Shown here: in pieces, positions 35,038-45,476 of the stretch
Layout: the number at the start of each line of letters is the position of its first letter
Position numbering within the stretch: the stretch's first letter is position 1
From: Eutypella sp. D-1
Taxonomy: Eukaryota > Ascomycota > Sordariomycetes > Xylariales > Diatrypaceae
NCBI GenBank assembly: GCA_023313575.1
Contig: JAJTTP010000022.1
Span: 638,556 to 702,555 of the forward strand
Length of the DNA: 64,000 nucleotides
Direction of reading: 5' to 3'
Program-made: the position numbers and the translations under genes
The notes under the pieces: generated by a model
The model's input: the letters and a program-made list of their open reading frames with translations, nothing else
Told to the model about the DNA's origin: nothing
The model's database searches: none

Positions 35038-35246
35038 GCGAGGCGGGCAGCGGACTACCTACGCCGATGGGCACGGGCGACGGCGAGGACGGCGGCGGCG
35101 GAGCTGCAGTAGACGGCGAGGGCGAAGGAGAGGCAGAGAATAATGCGGAAGACGGCGATGACGACGACGACGATGATGACGGGTTCTCGGACCTCGAGGC
35201 CGAGTTCGAGGCGGAGCTGCAGGCCGAGTTGGACGACGCGGGTTGA
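32649..35246 (+). CDS. FCP1: RNA polymerase II CTD phosphatase FCP1
   Basis: Single exon, 865 aa. An N-terminal lipoyl/biotinyl-like segment (residues ~1-95, MAKPLRLGARLRYPI...) precedes a small Cys pair (GLCGRC). The FCPH catalytic domain follows, with the phosphatase signature VVDLDQT (Asp168 and Asp170), the FCP1-specific insertion, and VVVIDDRADVW. A BRCT domain spans about 500-600 (VLRGTRIVLSGLVPLG...IVNQNWLADSL). The C-terminus is very acidic, with a Gly-run (~784-797) and a final FSDLEAEFEAEL motif, like the TFIIF-binding tail of known FCP1 proteins. It removes phosphate from Ser residues of the Rpb1 heptad repeats to recycle Pol II, in the nucleus. The start is the family-typical MAKPLRL. 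Confidence 0.97.
34999..35040 (+). repeat. (GGC)n coding microsatellite in FCP1
   Basis: About a dozen consecutive GGC/GGT triplets encode a poly-Gly run within the acidic tail of FCP1. Triplet length change would keep the frame. Confidence 0.85.
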
Positions 35247-36586
35247 TCTGATCTGATCTGATCGGATCAGGCACGCGGCACACATCCATCCCACGTGTCT
35301 CCTCCCTCTCCCTTTCCTTGTCTGTCTGTCTGTCCGTTGTCCCCTATCCCATCTTCTGGGGACGCACTGCATAGCGATCGATGTGTACCGGTACCGGAGT
35401 TTTAGTGTGTGTGTATCTGTGTGTATCTGTATCTTGCTTTTTATGTATGTATGCGCCGCAGACTTCGGTGTGGTTTTTTTTTTTCTCGCGCGGGGAGGTG
35501 TTGTAGGCTGGGCTTTTAGGAGTCGGGGATCGCTTGCGCAAGGGGTTCTTGGAGTTTGATCGATCTTTGTCATTGCCATTGTCACTATCTTTCTATTTTG
35601 TAGGGTGTTGTGGTTTCGGCTTGACACATGCATGTATACCCTTACCTTACCTTACCTTACCTGCCTCACCTATCTATCTATCTATCTATGCCGGCCACGT
35701 GTTGAACCAGCTACCCGACCATATCCGTACCCGTACCCTATTTACTTACATAGGTAGTTAGAGCTTCATCTGCCCCCAGGGCTCCGACTGTCTATCTATC
35801 TGTCTATCTGTCTATCTGTCTATCTGTCTGTGCACATGCTCCTGCTCACGATTACGCTTTGCGTGCATGTAGGTATGTATTGCATGCATGTCTATCCTGG
35901 CGCGGAAAGTAGTATTTTGGTTTGGAATATCTCGCCTACGTGCCGGGTTTGCAGTGTGTATGGCAAACCCTGCTACACGGGTCTTGGAAGTAAAGGGCGA
36001 GAGAGGTAGGGAGACAGCCCTTCATAGAGAGAAGAAGGGGTTCACGTGATTTCTCTACCTATCAAGTCATGTTTTAGACGGAAAGCACCAGTGTAGAGCT
36101 TCAGCCAATCAGAGAGCTTACTTACCAGCCAATCATAGGTGGTTTAAATCGATGGACAGCAGTAAACCCGATTATGTAATCATTAGATTAGTTGCAATCC
36201 ACCTCGGCTTCTGACCCGCCAAAACCGGTACGAAGTACCTACCAACTAACTAATTCCTACATCACCAGATTTCAAAGTTGTGGTTTTTTGAAATCTCACC
36301 ATCACAAGTACGTACGCCCATGTACGCCCACGCCCAACTGATATATCTCGAGACCAGTATATTGAGAAGCTTACGGTGGCACGGTACAGCCGATTCATTA
36401 CTTACGTACGTCCCCGCTAACAGGACGAGGCGATACGACACGAGGACGACTGATTGAACGACACGGCGAGGCCTACGACGGGGGCCCGCGAATACGAATT
36501 GCAATTCGAAACTCGAGATATAATACAGAGAGAAGAAAGCACAGAAAGCAGAAAGCACAGAAAGCAGAAAGAAGAAATCAGTCATC
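35247..36586. other. Spacer with several microsatellites
   Basis: 3' flank of FCP1 and promoter/leader of the GRIM-19-like gene. Contains (CTTAC)4 near 35,641, (CTAT)n near 35,670-35,690, a TCTATCTG run near 35,790-35,832, and AAAGCACAGAAAGCAG repeated twice at 36,537-36,568 just before the next ATG. No other gene was seen. Confidence 0.6.
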
Positions 36587-37369
36587 ATGCCTCAGGATAT
36601 GCCCCCCGTCGGGGGCTACGGCCCTGTCCAGTACAAGGTTCGTCATTTATCTTCTTTCTTTTTTTTCCTGCCTTGTCTGTTGCCTTGACTCGGCTTGGCT
36701 CGGATTGATTCTGGTATCTCTCGCGCGGCTTGATTGCGAATGACCGCCCGCTCGGACGAGTGACATGCGACATCCAACCCACGACGATCCAGTGTGCCAG
36801 ACTCCTGGCATGTTGAATGGCGACGAGCTCACGAAGGCACGCCGAGATCCCGTCATCACGAAGGCTGGTGCGCCGGGCAACCGTTGGCGATTTGATTACC
36901 GGATCCAGAACAAACTCAAGATGAGAGAATGGGCACGGGCATAATAGCAGATAAAGCAGAGGGACGACAAAAGGCTGACATCACGAACTAACACAGCGCA
37001 ACCTCCCCGCCAACGGTTTCCGAGGTACCACCCTGATATTGGGAATGGGCGCCGTCATGATCTACGGCTTCTACAAGGTGACCCAGGGTATCCGAGAACA
37101 GAAGTACGTTTTGAATATATTCCTTTCCTTTTGACTTTCTCGCTGACACCAACACCACCACCCACAGCGAGCTGGCCCGCGAGAAGATGTGGTCCCGCAT
37201 CCACCTGATTCCCCTCCTGCAGGCCGAGGAGGACCGCGATCTCGTCCGAAGACACCTGGCTGACCAGGCCCGCGAGAAGGAGCTGCTCGGTGAGAATACC
37301 AAGGTGTACAACTCCGATAGATACGTGAGGCCGACGTACGCTGTCACCCCCAGTAGCGTCACCAAGTGA
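36587..37369 (+). CDS. Complex I B16.6 subunit, GRIM-19-like (NDUFA13)
   Basis: Three exons, 36,587-36,637, 36,997-37,103 and 37,168-37,369, give 119 aa. The first intron is long (359 nt) and the second 64 nt. The protein begins MPQDMPPVGGYGPVQYKRN, the conserved start of the family, followed by one membrane helix (about 27-49, LILGMGAVMIYGFYKV) and a charged helical tail (EKMWSRIHLIPLLQAEEDRD). It is an accessory subunit linking the membrane and peripheral arms of respiratory complex I in the inner mitochondrial membrane. A tandem A/G-rich repeat lies directly before the ATG. All joins keep phase. Confidence 0.95.
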
Positions 37370-38361
37370 GCGCGGGGAGGACGGTCAATCACCACAGAAA
37401 ATAGAAAACAATCAAGTCAAAACTTCTTTCCCAGCTAGGCTCTCGGATATGTAGGATGCTTGACTGTTGGCAGTCCATTCGTCTGAGCAACGAGATGAGA
37501 TGCTAACGCCGCCCGCTCACGTTGGGAGCCCCCTCATTTCTTAGCCGGTATCGTGAAGTGTACCCCTGTCCAGTCGATCAGCTGGTAGTTATGCATGGTT
37601 GTCGAGGTGTAGACAGGAGTCAAGAGTTTTGATAACCACCCCATGGGCACCCGGTACTGAACCACTTCTAGTCGTCTCGGACAGTGGGGCTGGGAACGCA
37701 TGTTCTTCCTGGGGATGCTAGCTTCCCTTCCGACAGTGACAGGGGTCTGCAGGCACGTTCCCGCCGCTCCCGTAGATGAGGGGACTAAGAGCTATAAGCA
37801 GTGCAAAGCGATGTTGCGCAGCGCAGATTTGCACTTCAGTAACAACGTCACACCCGTGATCAAATCATTAATTTCGGACAGCAGCTGGAACCAACCATGA
37901 TGGTAGGGGTAACGCTTAACAGTGCTTGGGTAAGTAGCCATGGGCTTGGCTGGCCAAATTCCTATACCTATGCGTTCAACTTCCTGATAAGGAGAAACGG
38001 CATGAGAATACTAATTAACAGCCATCCCCATCTACGCGCTGTTGTCAAGCATCTCCATTTGAGCTGGTCGAAAACGTCCTCGGCCTATCGAGAGTATCCG
38101 AAGAGCCGTCAGACGTAAGTGGTGGCCACGGTGAAACGTACGATGCAAATGCCGTGCAGATCAAGCTGCATTTGTGTGTCCATCCTTGGCACTGATGCCT
38201 GCAGCCTCCCCCCAACGGGAAACGGGAAACCATCATTACCCGCCATCCCGACTCCGCACCCTCTGCATCTTTGACAAAAAGTATCCGAAAGCCTCGCCAA
38301 TTGAATTCTACGATTTCCTACCTTTCAATCAATCAGCTTTGAAACAAAAAAGTAGACCACG
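37370..38361. other. Spacer upstream of epoxide hydrolase
   Basis: About 1 kb without a recognised gene. A plus-strand frame at 37,700-37,900 (66 aa) begins with a hydrophobic stretch, but no family resemblance or splice continuation was found. Confidence 0.5.
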
Positions 38362-39615
38362 ATGGCTTCGGATGAAATCAAGCCCTTCCAGATCTCCATC
38401 CCGGAATCCCAGCTATCGGATCTGAAAGAGCGCCTCGCCCGCGTGCGGTACCCGGACGAGCTCGAAGATGCGGGCTGGGAGAACGGCGTGCCCCTCGCCG
38501 AAGCCCAGCGTCTCACGAAATACTGGGCCGAGTCCTTCGACTGGAGGAAGGCCGAGGCCCGCCTCAACGAGTTCCCCCACTTCACCACGGATCTGCAGGC
38601 CGACGGCTTCGAGACCCTGACCGTGCACTTCATCCACCAGCGGAGCAGCAGCGCCGACGAGGACGCCGCCGTGCCCCTGCTCTACCTGCATGGCTGGCCG
38701 GGCAGTTTCTACGAGGGCACGAAGATCATTCAGCCGCTCGCGCAGGGAAGCAGGGGCGGCGGCGGGTCGGGGGGCGAGCCCTCCTTCCACGTCGTCGCGC
38801 CCTCGCTCGTCAACTTCGGCTTCTCCCAGGGAACCCGGAAGCGCGGGTTCTCGATCGAGCACCAGGCCGAGATCATGCACAAGCTGATGCTGCGACTCGG
38901 CTACAAACGGTACGCCGTCCAGGGCGGCGACTGGGGCTGGTTCGTCGCGCGTGCCCTCTCCCTGCGGTACCCCGACCATGCCGTCGCGCAACACCTCAAC
39001 CTCGACCTCGCCTCCCCTCCTACCTGGACTCAACACCCCTTCTTGGCGCTGAAACACGCGCTGACGCCGTACACCCCGCGCGAGAAAACAGGGCTCGCCC
39101 GCATGGAACTCTTCAAGGCCCAGGGGTCCGGGTACAACGCGATCCAGGGCACGCGCCCGCAGACCCTCGGGTACGGCCTCGCTGACAGCCCCGCCGGCCT
39201 GCTCGCCTGGATCTACGAGAAGCTGCGCGAGTGGACCGACAACTACGCCTGGACCGACGACGAGGTGTGCACCTGGATCTCGATCTACTGGTTCAGCACG
39301 GCTGGCCCGACCGCGAGCTGGCGGCTCTACCACGAGTTCTTCAGCGCGCACGCCCCTGGCGTCCGCCCGGGCGCTGTGCTCATGTCGGATCTCCAGCGCT
39401 GGCAACCCCGCGTCAAGATCGGCCTTGCGCGTTTTCCCATGGACGTCGCGCATTCGCCACATATTTGGGGCCGCACCCTCGGCGATGTTGTCTTCGAGAA
39501 GACTCACGAGAGCGGTGGCCATTTCCCCGTCTGGGAATGCCCTGATGCTGTCATCGCGGACTTGAGAGAGATGTTTGCGAAAGGGAAGCCTGCCAGGAAG
39601 GCTGTTGGTACATGA
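38362..39615 (+). CDS. Epoxide hydrolase (microsomal-type EHN + alpha/beta hydrolase)
   Basis: Single exon, 417 aa. Residues ~5-115 are the EHN domain (FQISIPESQLSDLKERLARVRYPDE), followed by an alpha/beta hydrolase fold. HGWPGS (110-115) forms the oxyanion hole, GGDWG contains the nucleophile Asp190, and GGHFPVWECPD near 386-396 gives the catalytic His. The enzyme opens epoxides to vicinal diols in detoxification or metabolite synthesis. There is no N-terminal membrane anchor, so unlike mammalian mEH it is probably soluble. The GC-rich, codon-biased frame has a long shadow ORF on the opposite strand (38,413-39,522) that is not a gene. Confidence 0.93.
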   Translation: MASDEIKPFQISIPESQLSDLKERLARVRYPDELEDAGWENGVPLAEAQRLTKYWAESFDWRKAEARLNEFPHFTTDLQADGFETLTVHFIHQRSSSADEDAAVPLLYLHGWPGSFYEGTKIIQPLAQGSRGGGGSGGEPSFHVVAPSLVNFGFSQGTRKRGFSIEHQAEIMHKLMLRLGYKRYAVQGGDWGWFVARALSLRYPDHAVAQHLNLDLASPPTWTQHPFLALKHALTPYTPREKTGLARMELFKAQGSGYNAIQGTRPQTLGYGLADSPAGLLAWIYEKLREWTDNYAWTDDEVCTWISIYWFSTAGPTASWRLYHEFFSAHAPGVRPGAVLMSDLQRWQPRVKIGLARFPMDVAHSPHIWGRTLGDVVFEKTHESGGHFPVWECPDAVIADLREMFAKGKPARKAVGT

Positions 39616-39978
39616 GTTAGCAAGTCAATATAACTAGGTCTACGTCTTTCATCTCGGTTGTGTCTGCAACGTGGGCAGAAGGACGTGTTCCGAGGCCCTC
39701 TATATCTTGTATATTATTCACTGTCACGTGGAACCAGGTGTAAGAACTGGTACACTTTCCGCTGCAGCAGGAGTGCCAAATCTAATGCCAGCAGCCGCGG
39801 GCGGTTTGTAACACTTTCCTCGGAGTGAATAAATATACTGTTGTAGGTAGGTAATCAAGTTAAATAAGTGTACCCTTGGTCGCATTATGTTCGGTTGCTA
39901 GAGACAGAGTAATATCCAATCCCATTATCTATATAATCACTGCCGTCCTCTGGTTAAGCATCTTGATGTCAAGATGTT
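39616..39978. other. Spacer between convergent genes
   Basis: 3' flanks of epoxide hydrolase and the esterase. Nothing else was seen. Confidence 0.55.
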
Positions 39979-41222
39979 TCACAACCGACTGCGAACAAGC
40001 TCTACTTCAGGGCTCTTATCATCGGTGCCTTGCAGGAGTCTTGCGACCGTATGATTGAACACAAAGTCAGAGAATGCCATGACGAGGCTTTTGTTGATGC
40101 CACCAACTTTGGCCAAGTCTCCCGTCCCAATGAATTCCTGTAAGCTCTCCCGAGACGCTTCTGTAAGATCCATAGTACTGAGGATAGCCGGATAATCCGT
40201 AAAACAGCTGTGAGTAGTATTGACGACGGCGACCTCGATGATTTGCGCTCGCATATTGCCATAAAACTCATCCCATGTGGGATCCTCCCCGCGGTGATTA
40301 GGCCGACCAACGTTGAGGAATGGTCGATCTACTCCTTGTTCCGTCACGGGGCTGAAGAACCTGCCGTCCATGTTGACCCCGCCTAGAATTCGTGTGTCGG
40401 ACAACATAGTGGCTGCGGATGCCGCGCCGCCTAACGAATGGCCGTACATGATGATCCTGTTGAAGTCGATTCTGCTCCCAGAATTTTCGATGGATTGTCG
40501 TAGAGCTGATGAATTTTGGAGTTGATCGATGACATAAGAGATGTCCGTCGCGCGGACCTGGGATGGTATTAGTATTTTCTTGTGATTTCCAAGCTAGCCA
40601 GTTTGGGATGGAATATTGTTCATACCTGTATGACGTTCTCAAGAACGGCGTCATCATCCGTCGATATGTTGGCACCCCTGATGAAGCTACCATCGTTGAA
40701 CTCAACCACGGTGGCATCATAAGGGTGATCCACAGTTACAACGATGTACCCTTCGCTCGCCAATGATCTTGCCATGTCACTGTAGAGAAGACGTGACTGT
40801 CCAAATCCAGGAGAGAACAGGAGGAGAGGACGTGAGAGCTTGACAACACTGGGGCGTTCATTGCCCGATTTGAGGCAAGATTTGCCTCGTGGGATATCAC
40901 ATAGTTCCATCGTCAGTGATGAAAACGTCGTGTTAGGCAGTCCGGCCGTACTAGCAAGAAGATTGTAGTCTCCAGCGACCAAGGGCGTCATGTACGGCGT
41001 GGAGCGAGAGACACATGGGTATATCGTGGTGTTCAGAGGCACGAATGTGGAGACCTGGACTTTACGCTTATGAGGTGCGTCTTCGGGTGCGAAGGGATCC
41101 ATGCGTGCCTCATCAGTGAGCGTGTTGGTTGATACACCGACTGAGAATGGCCCAGTGGGGCTTGGTAGAACAATAGCATGAGCTGACGATGCTAGGACGA
41201 GAAGGGAGGTGAGGTACCGCAT
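39979..41222 (-). CDS. Secreted PAF-acetylhydrolase-like esterase/lipase
   Basis: Exons 41,222-40,626 and 40,557-39,979 (68-nt intron) give 391 aa. The chosen ATG starts a clear signal peptide (MRYLTSLLVLASSAHA). The alpha/beta hydrolase core shows LLLFSPGFGQSRLLYSD, VTVDHPYDATVVEF, the nucleophile elbow GHSLGG (Ser near 240) and GVNMDGRFF, all typical of platelet-activating-factor acetylhydrolase-like proteins (PAF-AH p-II), and a His in the HSCFTDYP segment. It probably hydrolyses short acyl esters outside the cell. An upstream in-frame ATG at 41,291 would mask the signal peptide, so 41,222 is preferred. Confidence 0.88.
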
Positions 41223-41896
41223 TGTGACACGTTCTAGCTGCGGAAACACACAACTCTGGATGTCCTGTAACGGTAATGGTGATATTGACAATTGAGGCTC
41301 GGGACCTGTATTCGAAGGAAGTGATGATTTTCCAGACTACCTAAAAACATCTTTTTCTCAGCCGACCACCGAAGACTTTATAGTACTGTTCTATGTATCG
41401 TTTTGTGTTTGCCTAAAATCGATTGCAAAGAATCAATCGTCATGCTGTTGAATAGTTTCAATCTTGATAGAGACATGGTGTGAATGTTTCTTTGTAGATC
41501 TTTACCAATTACAGTAATATTCTGGCGAACCCGTGGATACACGATGCTGTCCGGACTTGGCGGTGCACCGGCGCGCGATATTAGAGTTTACGGACCCGAG
41601 TTTACGCTGTGAAAGGAGATCGCTTACCAGACCCGAACTAGTCCCCTGCACTGCCTCCGGACCGCCTAAGTGGACCTTCGTCGCCCGATTAATACCACTT
41701 TCGGTATAGCTAGGATAAGATGGTGTTCAGCCGCTCAGCCTAATTTTCGCCTTGGGGGCTCTAGGCCCCAGCCGAATCTCCGAAGCGGCTTCAATTGGCC
41801 CTCTTCAATATTGAGGTGAACGTCGGCCAGGCATCACACCTGGTGGGCCATCTTGTTTTGTCATTCTCCCTTTCCAATTTCAGCGACGTTCTCGCG
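41223..41896. other. Divergent promoter region
   Basis: Lies between the esterase (minus) and the Zn2Cys6 regulator (plus). No gene or repeat was recognised. Confidence 0.5.
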
Positions 41897-43565
41897 ATGG
41901 CTATAGGACCTTTCGATTTCAGGGCGAGGCGCTCGCGATGCTTACAATGTGCCAATGACCACTTGAAGGTATGGTATTTCGTGTTAGGTCCTGGATATTC
42001 ACTGCTGATGATTAATCATAGTGCAATAAGAAAGCTCCCTGCAACAACTGCCATAGTCGAGGTCTGCTATGCAAGTACCCAGACAAGGCTGCAGCCGCGC
42101 AACTGATTAGACTGGATAATGGAAAGCACAGGACGTCTATACATTACGGACATAATAGCGCACATTCGACTGACGTGGTGTCGGCTAGTCGCCCATCATA
42201 CATGGTGCAATCTCCTTCGTTAGAAGCGACTTGTCGCTACCTTCACTATTTTGACCTCTTCATTCAGAGGAATACCTTCAATACACGCCACCCAGCATAC
42301 GACGTTGAGATCAGAAAATGCTTAGGGACCGAAACTGAAAACCACCTGGTTCAGGCCGTGTTAGCGATTGGCGCTCTAGAGGCGTCCAAGTCTAATTCCA
42401 TGAGACCAAACGAGGCACCGGATCATCGGTCTGACATATATTCGAGTCTCATGTCGTATTCCTCCTCTATTACAGCCCTTCGGGGCGTTATGGAATCTTC
42501 CAGTGATCCATCACGGGTCCAGGTTCTCTGGACTACATTATTACTGGGATTATTTGAGGTCAGTCACCTTCTCACGCTGCCGCCACCGTGGCTATCTGTA
42601 TAGCCTATGTTGTGTAATACGATCTTATCTTACCAGATCACGTAAGCAGCTCATGCAAGACTCGACAGGGGACGGATGGGTGAAGCATATGGTTCACGGA
42701 ACATCGAAAGCCATGGAAGCCGCTGGTCCATCATTGTTTCGCTCTGGACCGGGAAAAAGCTTTTTTCTGCAGGCTAGAATATTCGAAGTATGCAGGAGTG
42801 TTGTCTTCAATGAAGATAGTTTCTTGGTATCACCTGGTTGGATGGCTTTATCAAGTGAGCTTTGGACGGGTGACACCATTTCAGAATGGTATCCATTGGA
42901 AAGCCTCCTAGACCTGATTTCTCAGTGCTCGGTGCTTTGTGTTCAGTATGTTCTAACTATTATTTTAGTTTCAAAGAAACTTAAACGGCTAACTCTTTAA
43001 CAGAGCTGGAAACCTCATAGACACTCTGAATCAGCTTGACGTAAAAGAAGTGAGAGAGAATGCCAGTCATTTGGCGTCAGAAGGTCACCGTCTACGGCAA
43101 GCCCTCACAGCCTGGAGAGCAATCAATTCAGACTTACTTGACTTGGTCACCGACTTTACAGGCGATGCAGTGGATCATACGGGATTTCTTGCGAATGCCT
43201 TTTCCGCTGCGACCAGTATATACCTCTCTGGGATATACGATTACACAATCGCTCTGTGGCGTAGTTGGGGTGTCTCCGTTCCGACACTTGCCATGGAGGA
43301 TGTGCAATCTCATGTCGTTACAATTCTTGACTCGACAAGATATGCACTGGATCACACAAACATCTCACATTTGCTGTACTTATTTCCTCTTAGGGTGGCA
43401 GGTGCAAGATGTACGGATCAGTGCCAACGCAATCAAGTTCTGACGCTTCTAAGGCGAGTTGGAACCAACTTCGTGGTTGCGCAGGCCTTCGAAGGAGATT
43501 TAGGACGATTGTGGGCTAAACCACAGGTATCATCATTATTACGAGAACCATACAATGAATTATAG
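41897..43565 (+). CDS. Zn2Cys6 (fungal zinc cluster) transcription factor
   Basis: Four exons, 41,897-41,968, 42,022-42,558, 42,650-42,945 and 43,004-43,565, give 488 aa. The binuclear zinc cluster spans the first intron: C15-x2-C18-x6-C25-x5-C31-x2-C34-x6-C41, preceded by RARRSR. The rest resembles the fungal-specific factor region (GALEASKS, LLGLFELM, TGDGWVKHMVHGTSKAMEAAGP). The third acceptor is a tandem AAGCAG, so the protein may carry one extra Gln; using the second AG gives the family-like FELM. No classical leucine zipper. Target genes unknown; the adjacent oxidoreductase genes are candidates by position only. Confidence 0.87.
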
Positions 43566-43610
43566 TATTAACGGCTCACCAACGTATCTATGTCACCCAC
43601 GATAACATAG

Positions 43611-43820
43611 TATCACTGTCAATTGAGCCTCACCCACAAGGGGGCTATCCTAAAAGGGGTAATATCGGATATAGACGATCAGAGGATATTGTCCCCGGGG
43701 ATCGCTAGGGTATATATAGGTCTTGGGCACTCCCATTCTGTAACTAAAATATGGTCTTTTCTGTCATGCCAATCTACGATTTTACCCACATACTATCTTT
43801 TATCTTTAGATGTGACAGTA
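43611..43820 (+). repeat. Dispersed ~210-bp TATA-containing repeat, copy C
   Basis: Third copy of the element at 3,210 and 8,618, same orientation. The E-box CACGTG block is altered here (GATCAGAGG), but ATCGGATATAGACGATC, GGTATATATAGG, TGTAACTA, ATGCCAATCTACGATT and CCCACATACTATCTT are kept. Unlike the other copies it is followed by a spliceable coding region, which begins inside the repeat. Confidence 0.75.
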
Positions 43821-44437
43821 TAGTAGTGTTGGTGATTTGCACATCCACATCTGACTCACCATATGCAACATACCAACCAGAGCAGCCTCGACCAACCCCC
43901 TCTCGCACTATTACTGGGATCGTGACGGAGTATTGCTCGCCCCCTGACAATTTCTCTTTATCTCCAATGATTGTCATTGATGGCCAACATTACTTCTTCG
44001 GTGGTGGTGATATAGGAGATTACTAGTGAGTCTTAAGACCCCTCGTAGACACCTCTAGGTTGCCACCTAATTCATAGTCTTCAAGGGGGGATGCCCGATA
44101 AAATTGATGCCTTTCTGTCAGGAGGGACACGGAAAAACGTCGGAACCATCAGTATTGGCGCGGGGAAAACCTTTTACATTACCTATACCAAAGGAGACAG
44201 CTCGAAGTGCAACGTGCGTATGTACAATATGTTGAGCTTTGTGTGCCATCGTACAAAGGGTATTGTTTAGCTGACATCCTCTTAGTGACGTATGGTCCCA
44301 TGAAGCCGAACTATCCGAATTTAAGTGACGGGATCGACAAGAGATCAAGCGGTTCGGTTTTCCACACTGACATACAGGCGCTCTCACTCGGATCTGGTGG
44401 CCACTACTATGTACGAGATCGTCGCAATGAAGTCTAG
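43766..44437 (+). CDS. Unknown three-exon protein, possibly secreted
   Basis: Exons 43,766-44,025, 44,078-44,217 and 44,286-44,437 join in phase across introns of 52 and 68 nt (donors GTGAGT and GTATGT, acceptors ATAG and TTAG), giving 183 aa. The N-terminus, encoded by repeat copy C, has a hydrophobic stretch (about residues 9-27, ILSFIF...SIVVLVIC) that could be a secretion signal. The mature part is Gly/Ser/Tyr-rich (IDGQHYFFGGGDIGDYY, TISIGAGKTFYITYT). I do not recognise the family. Phase-consistent splicing is the main support. An ATG five codons upstream (43,751) is an alternative start. Confidence 0.5.
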
Positions 44438-44473
44438 TGTCATCTACTAAGAATATCTCCTTATCCTATTAAC

Positions 44474-44804
44474 ATGGTCGATGTCGAATTCGGTTACGAT
44501 ACATCGTGCGTGGCCATATACAACGATGGGTCTAGTTCATGTAATGGAAGTGACTACCATGAGCTAAACACGTTACTACAGACATGGTCTTTTGGACGGA
44601 TCTCAGTGAATTACATCCACTCATCCTGGTTTGAGGATATTGATGCTGATATAGGCCGTGGCACAGACCATGAACCTAGATAACCACAATTCTTCCTGGA
44701 ATGTCTGGTTTCAAGACGGCGGCATCGCCTACTATCCAGGTAATGACATATGGGAGAACAACCTCCGTGATTGGGCAACCGAAAACCACAATGTGGATTG
44801 ATCT
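44474..44804 (+). other. Two short frames, possible exons or relic of an unknown gene
   Basis: A 69-codon frame (44,474-44,683) reads MVDVEFGYDTSCVAIYNDGS and is followed, one frame over, by a 44-codon frame from an ATG at 44,670 that includes WNVWFQDGGIAYYPGNDIW. The latter loosely echoes the IDGQHYFFGGGDI segment of the preceding gene. They may be a second, decayed copy of the same kind of gene, or exons whose splice sites I could not place. Confidence 0.35.
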
Positions 44805-45476
44805 TGATCGAAACAGCTTTAGCAATTCAGAGGTTGGCGCAGTATGAATGCTTTTTATCGGATAGAAAGCCACAAAGCGTTAGGTATAAAAGAGATGGTC
44901 TTGGCTGACGTGTAATTACTGATAGAGCAACAACGTGTATCTACATTGTTTTCTGATTAAAAGATGATAGCAATTGATAATTGACGTACCTGATGCCTTC
45001 CGGTCGTTATCGTACAACCCCACCCATTGCTGGACCTACGGTCTTAAACTTTTTGTATCCGAACCTCCTCCTATGAAATAGTCTCGCGATATCGACTAAT
45101 TGTGACACAAGCATAAAGCGCTATCGCAATTTGACAGGAAAACTAGGACATAACATATTTGGATTGAATATGTGATTTGTAATGCTCTAGCCTAGCGGAG
45201 AGACTTAAACTCCGAAAAACGACTTAATAATAAGACTATAGTAGAGTTGTGGAGTTGTGGGGATGTCGGTGTAGATTGTGGAAGATCTCAGGATTGCCTA
45301 TAACCTCCGGGCTACTCGGATAGTCCAGTCGGGGAGTGGTAGGCTTGGCACTTCTTTATATATAAAATCACGAACATGACCGAGTGCGATAACACCACAA
45401 GTACCATCCTGTCCGTTCCCCATTTCGCTCACCAAATCTTGAAAGTGCAAACCGGGCCAACGTCTTAACTCATCAA
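44805..45476. other. Spacer upstream of the NmrA-like gene
   Basis: No gene recognised. A TTTATATATAAA motif near 45,354-45,365 is a plausible TATA element about 110 bp before the next ATG. Confidence 0.5.

Noticed and set aside
34556..35074. Ser/Pro-rich minus-strand frame opposite FCP1
   Set aside because: Reflects the Asp/Glu/Gly-coding repeats of the FCP1 tail read on the other strand.
38413..39522. Long minus-strand frame (369 aa) opposite the epoxide hydrolase
   Set aside because: It is the GC-rich antisense shadow of a gene with all catalytic motifs; its translation is low-complexity Arg/Glu/Val-rich with no family features.
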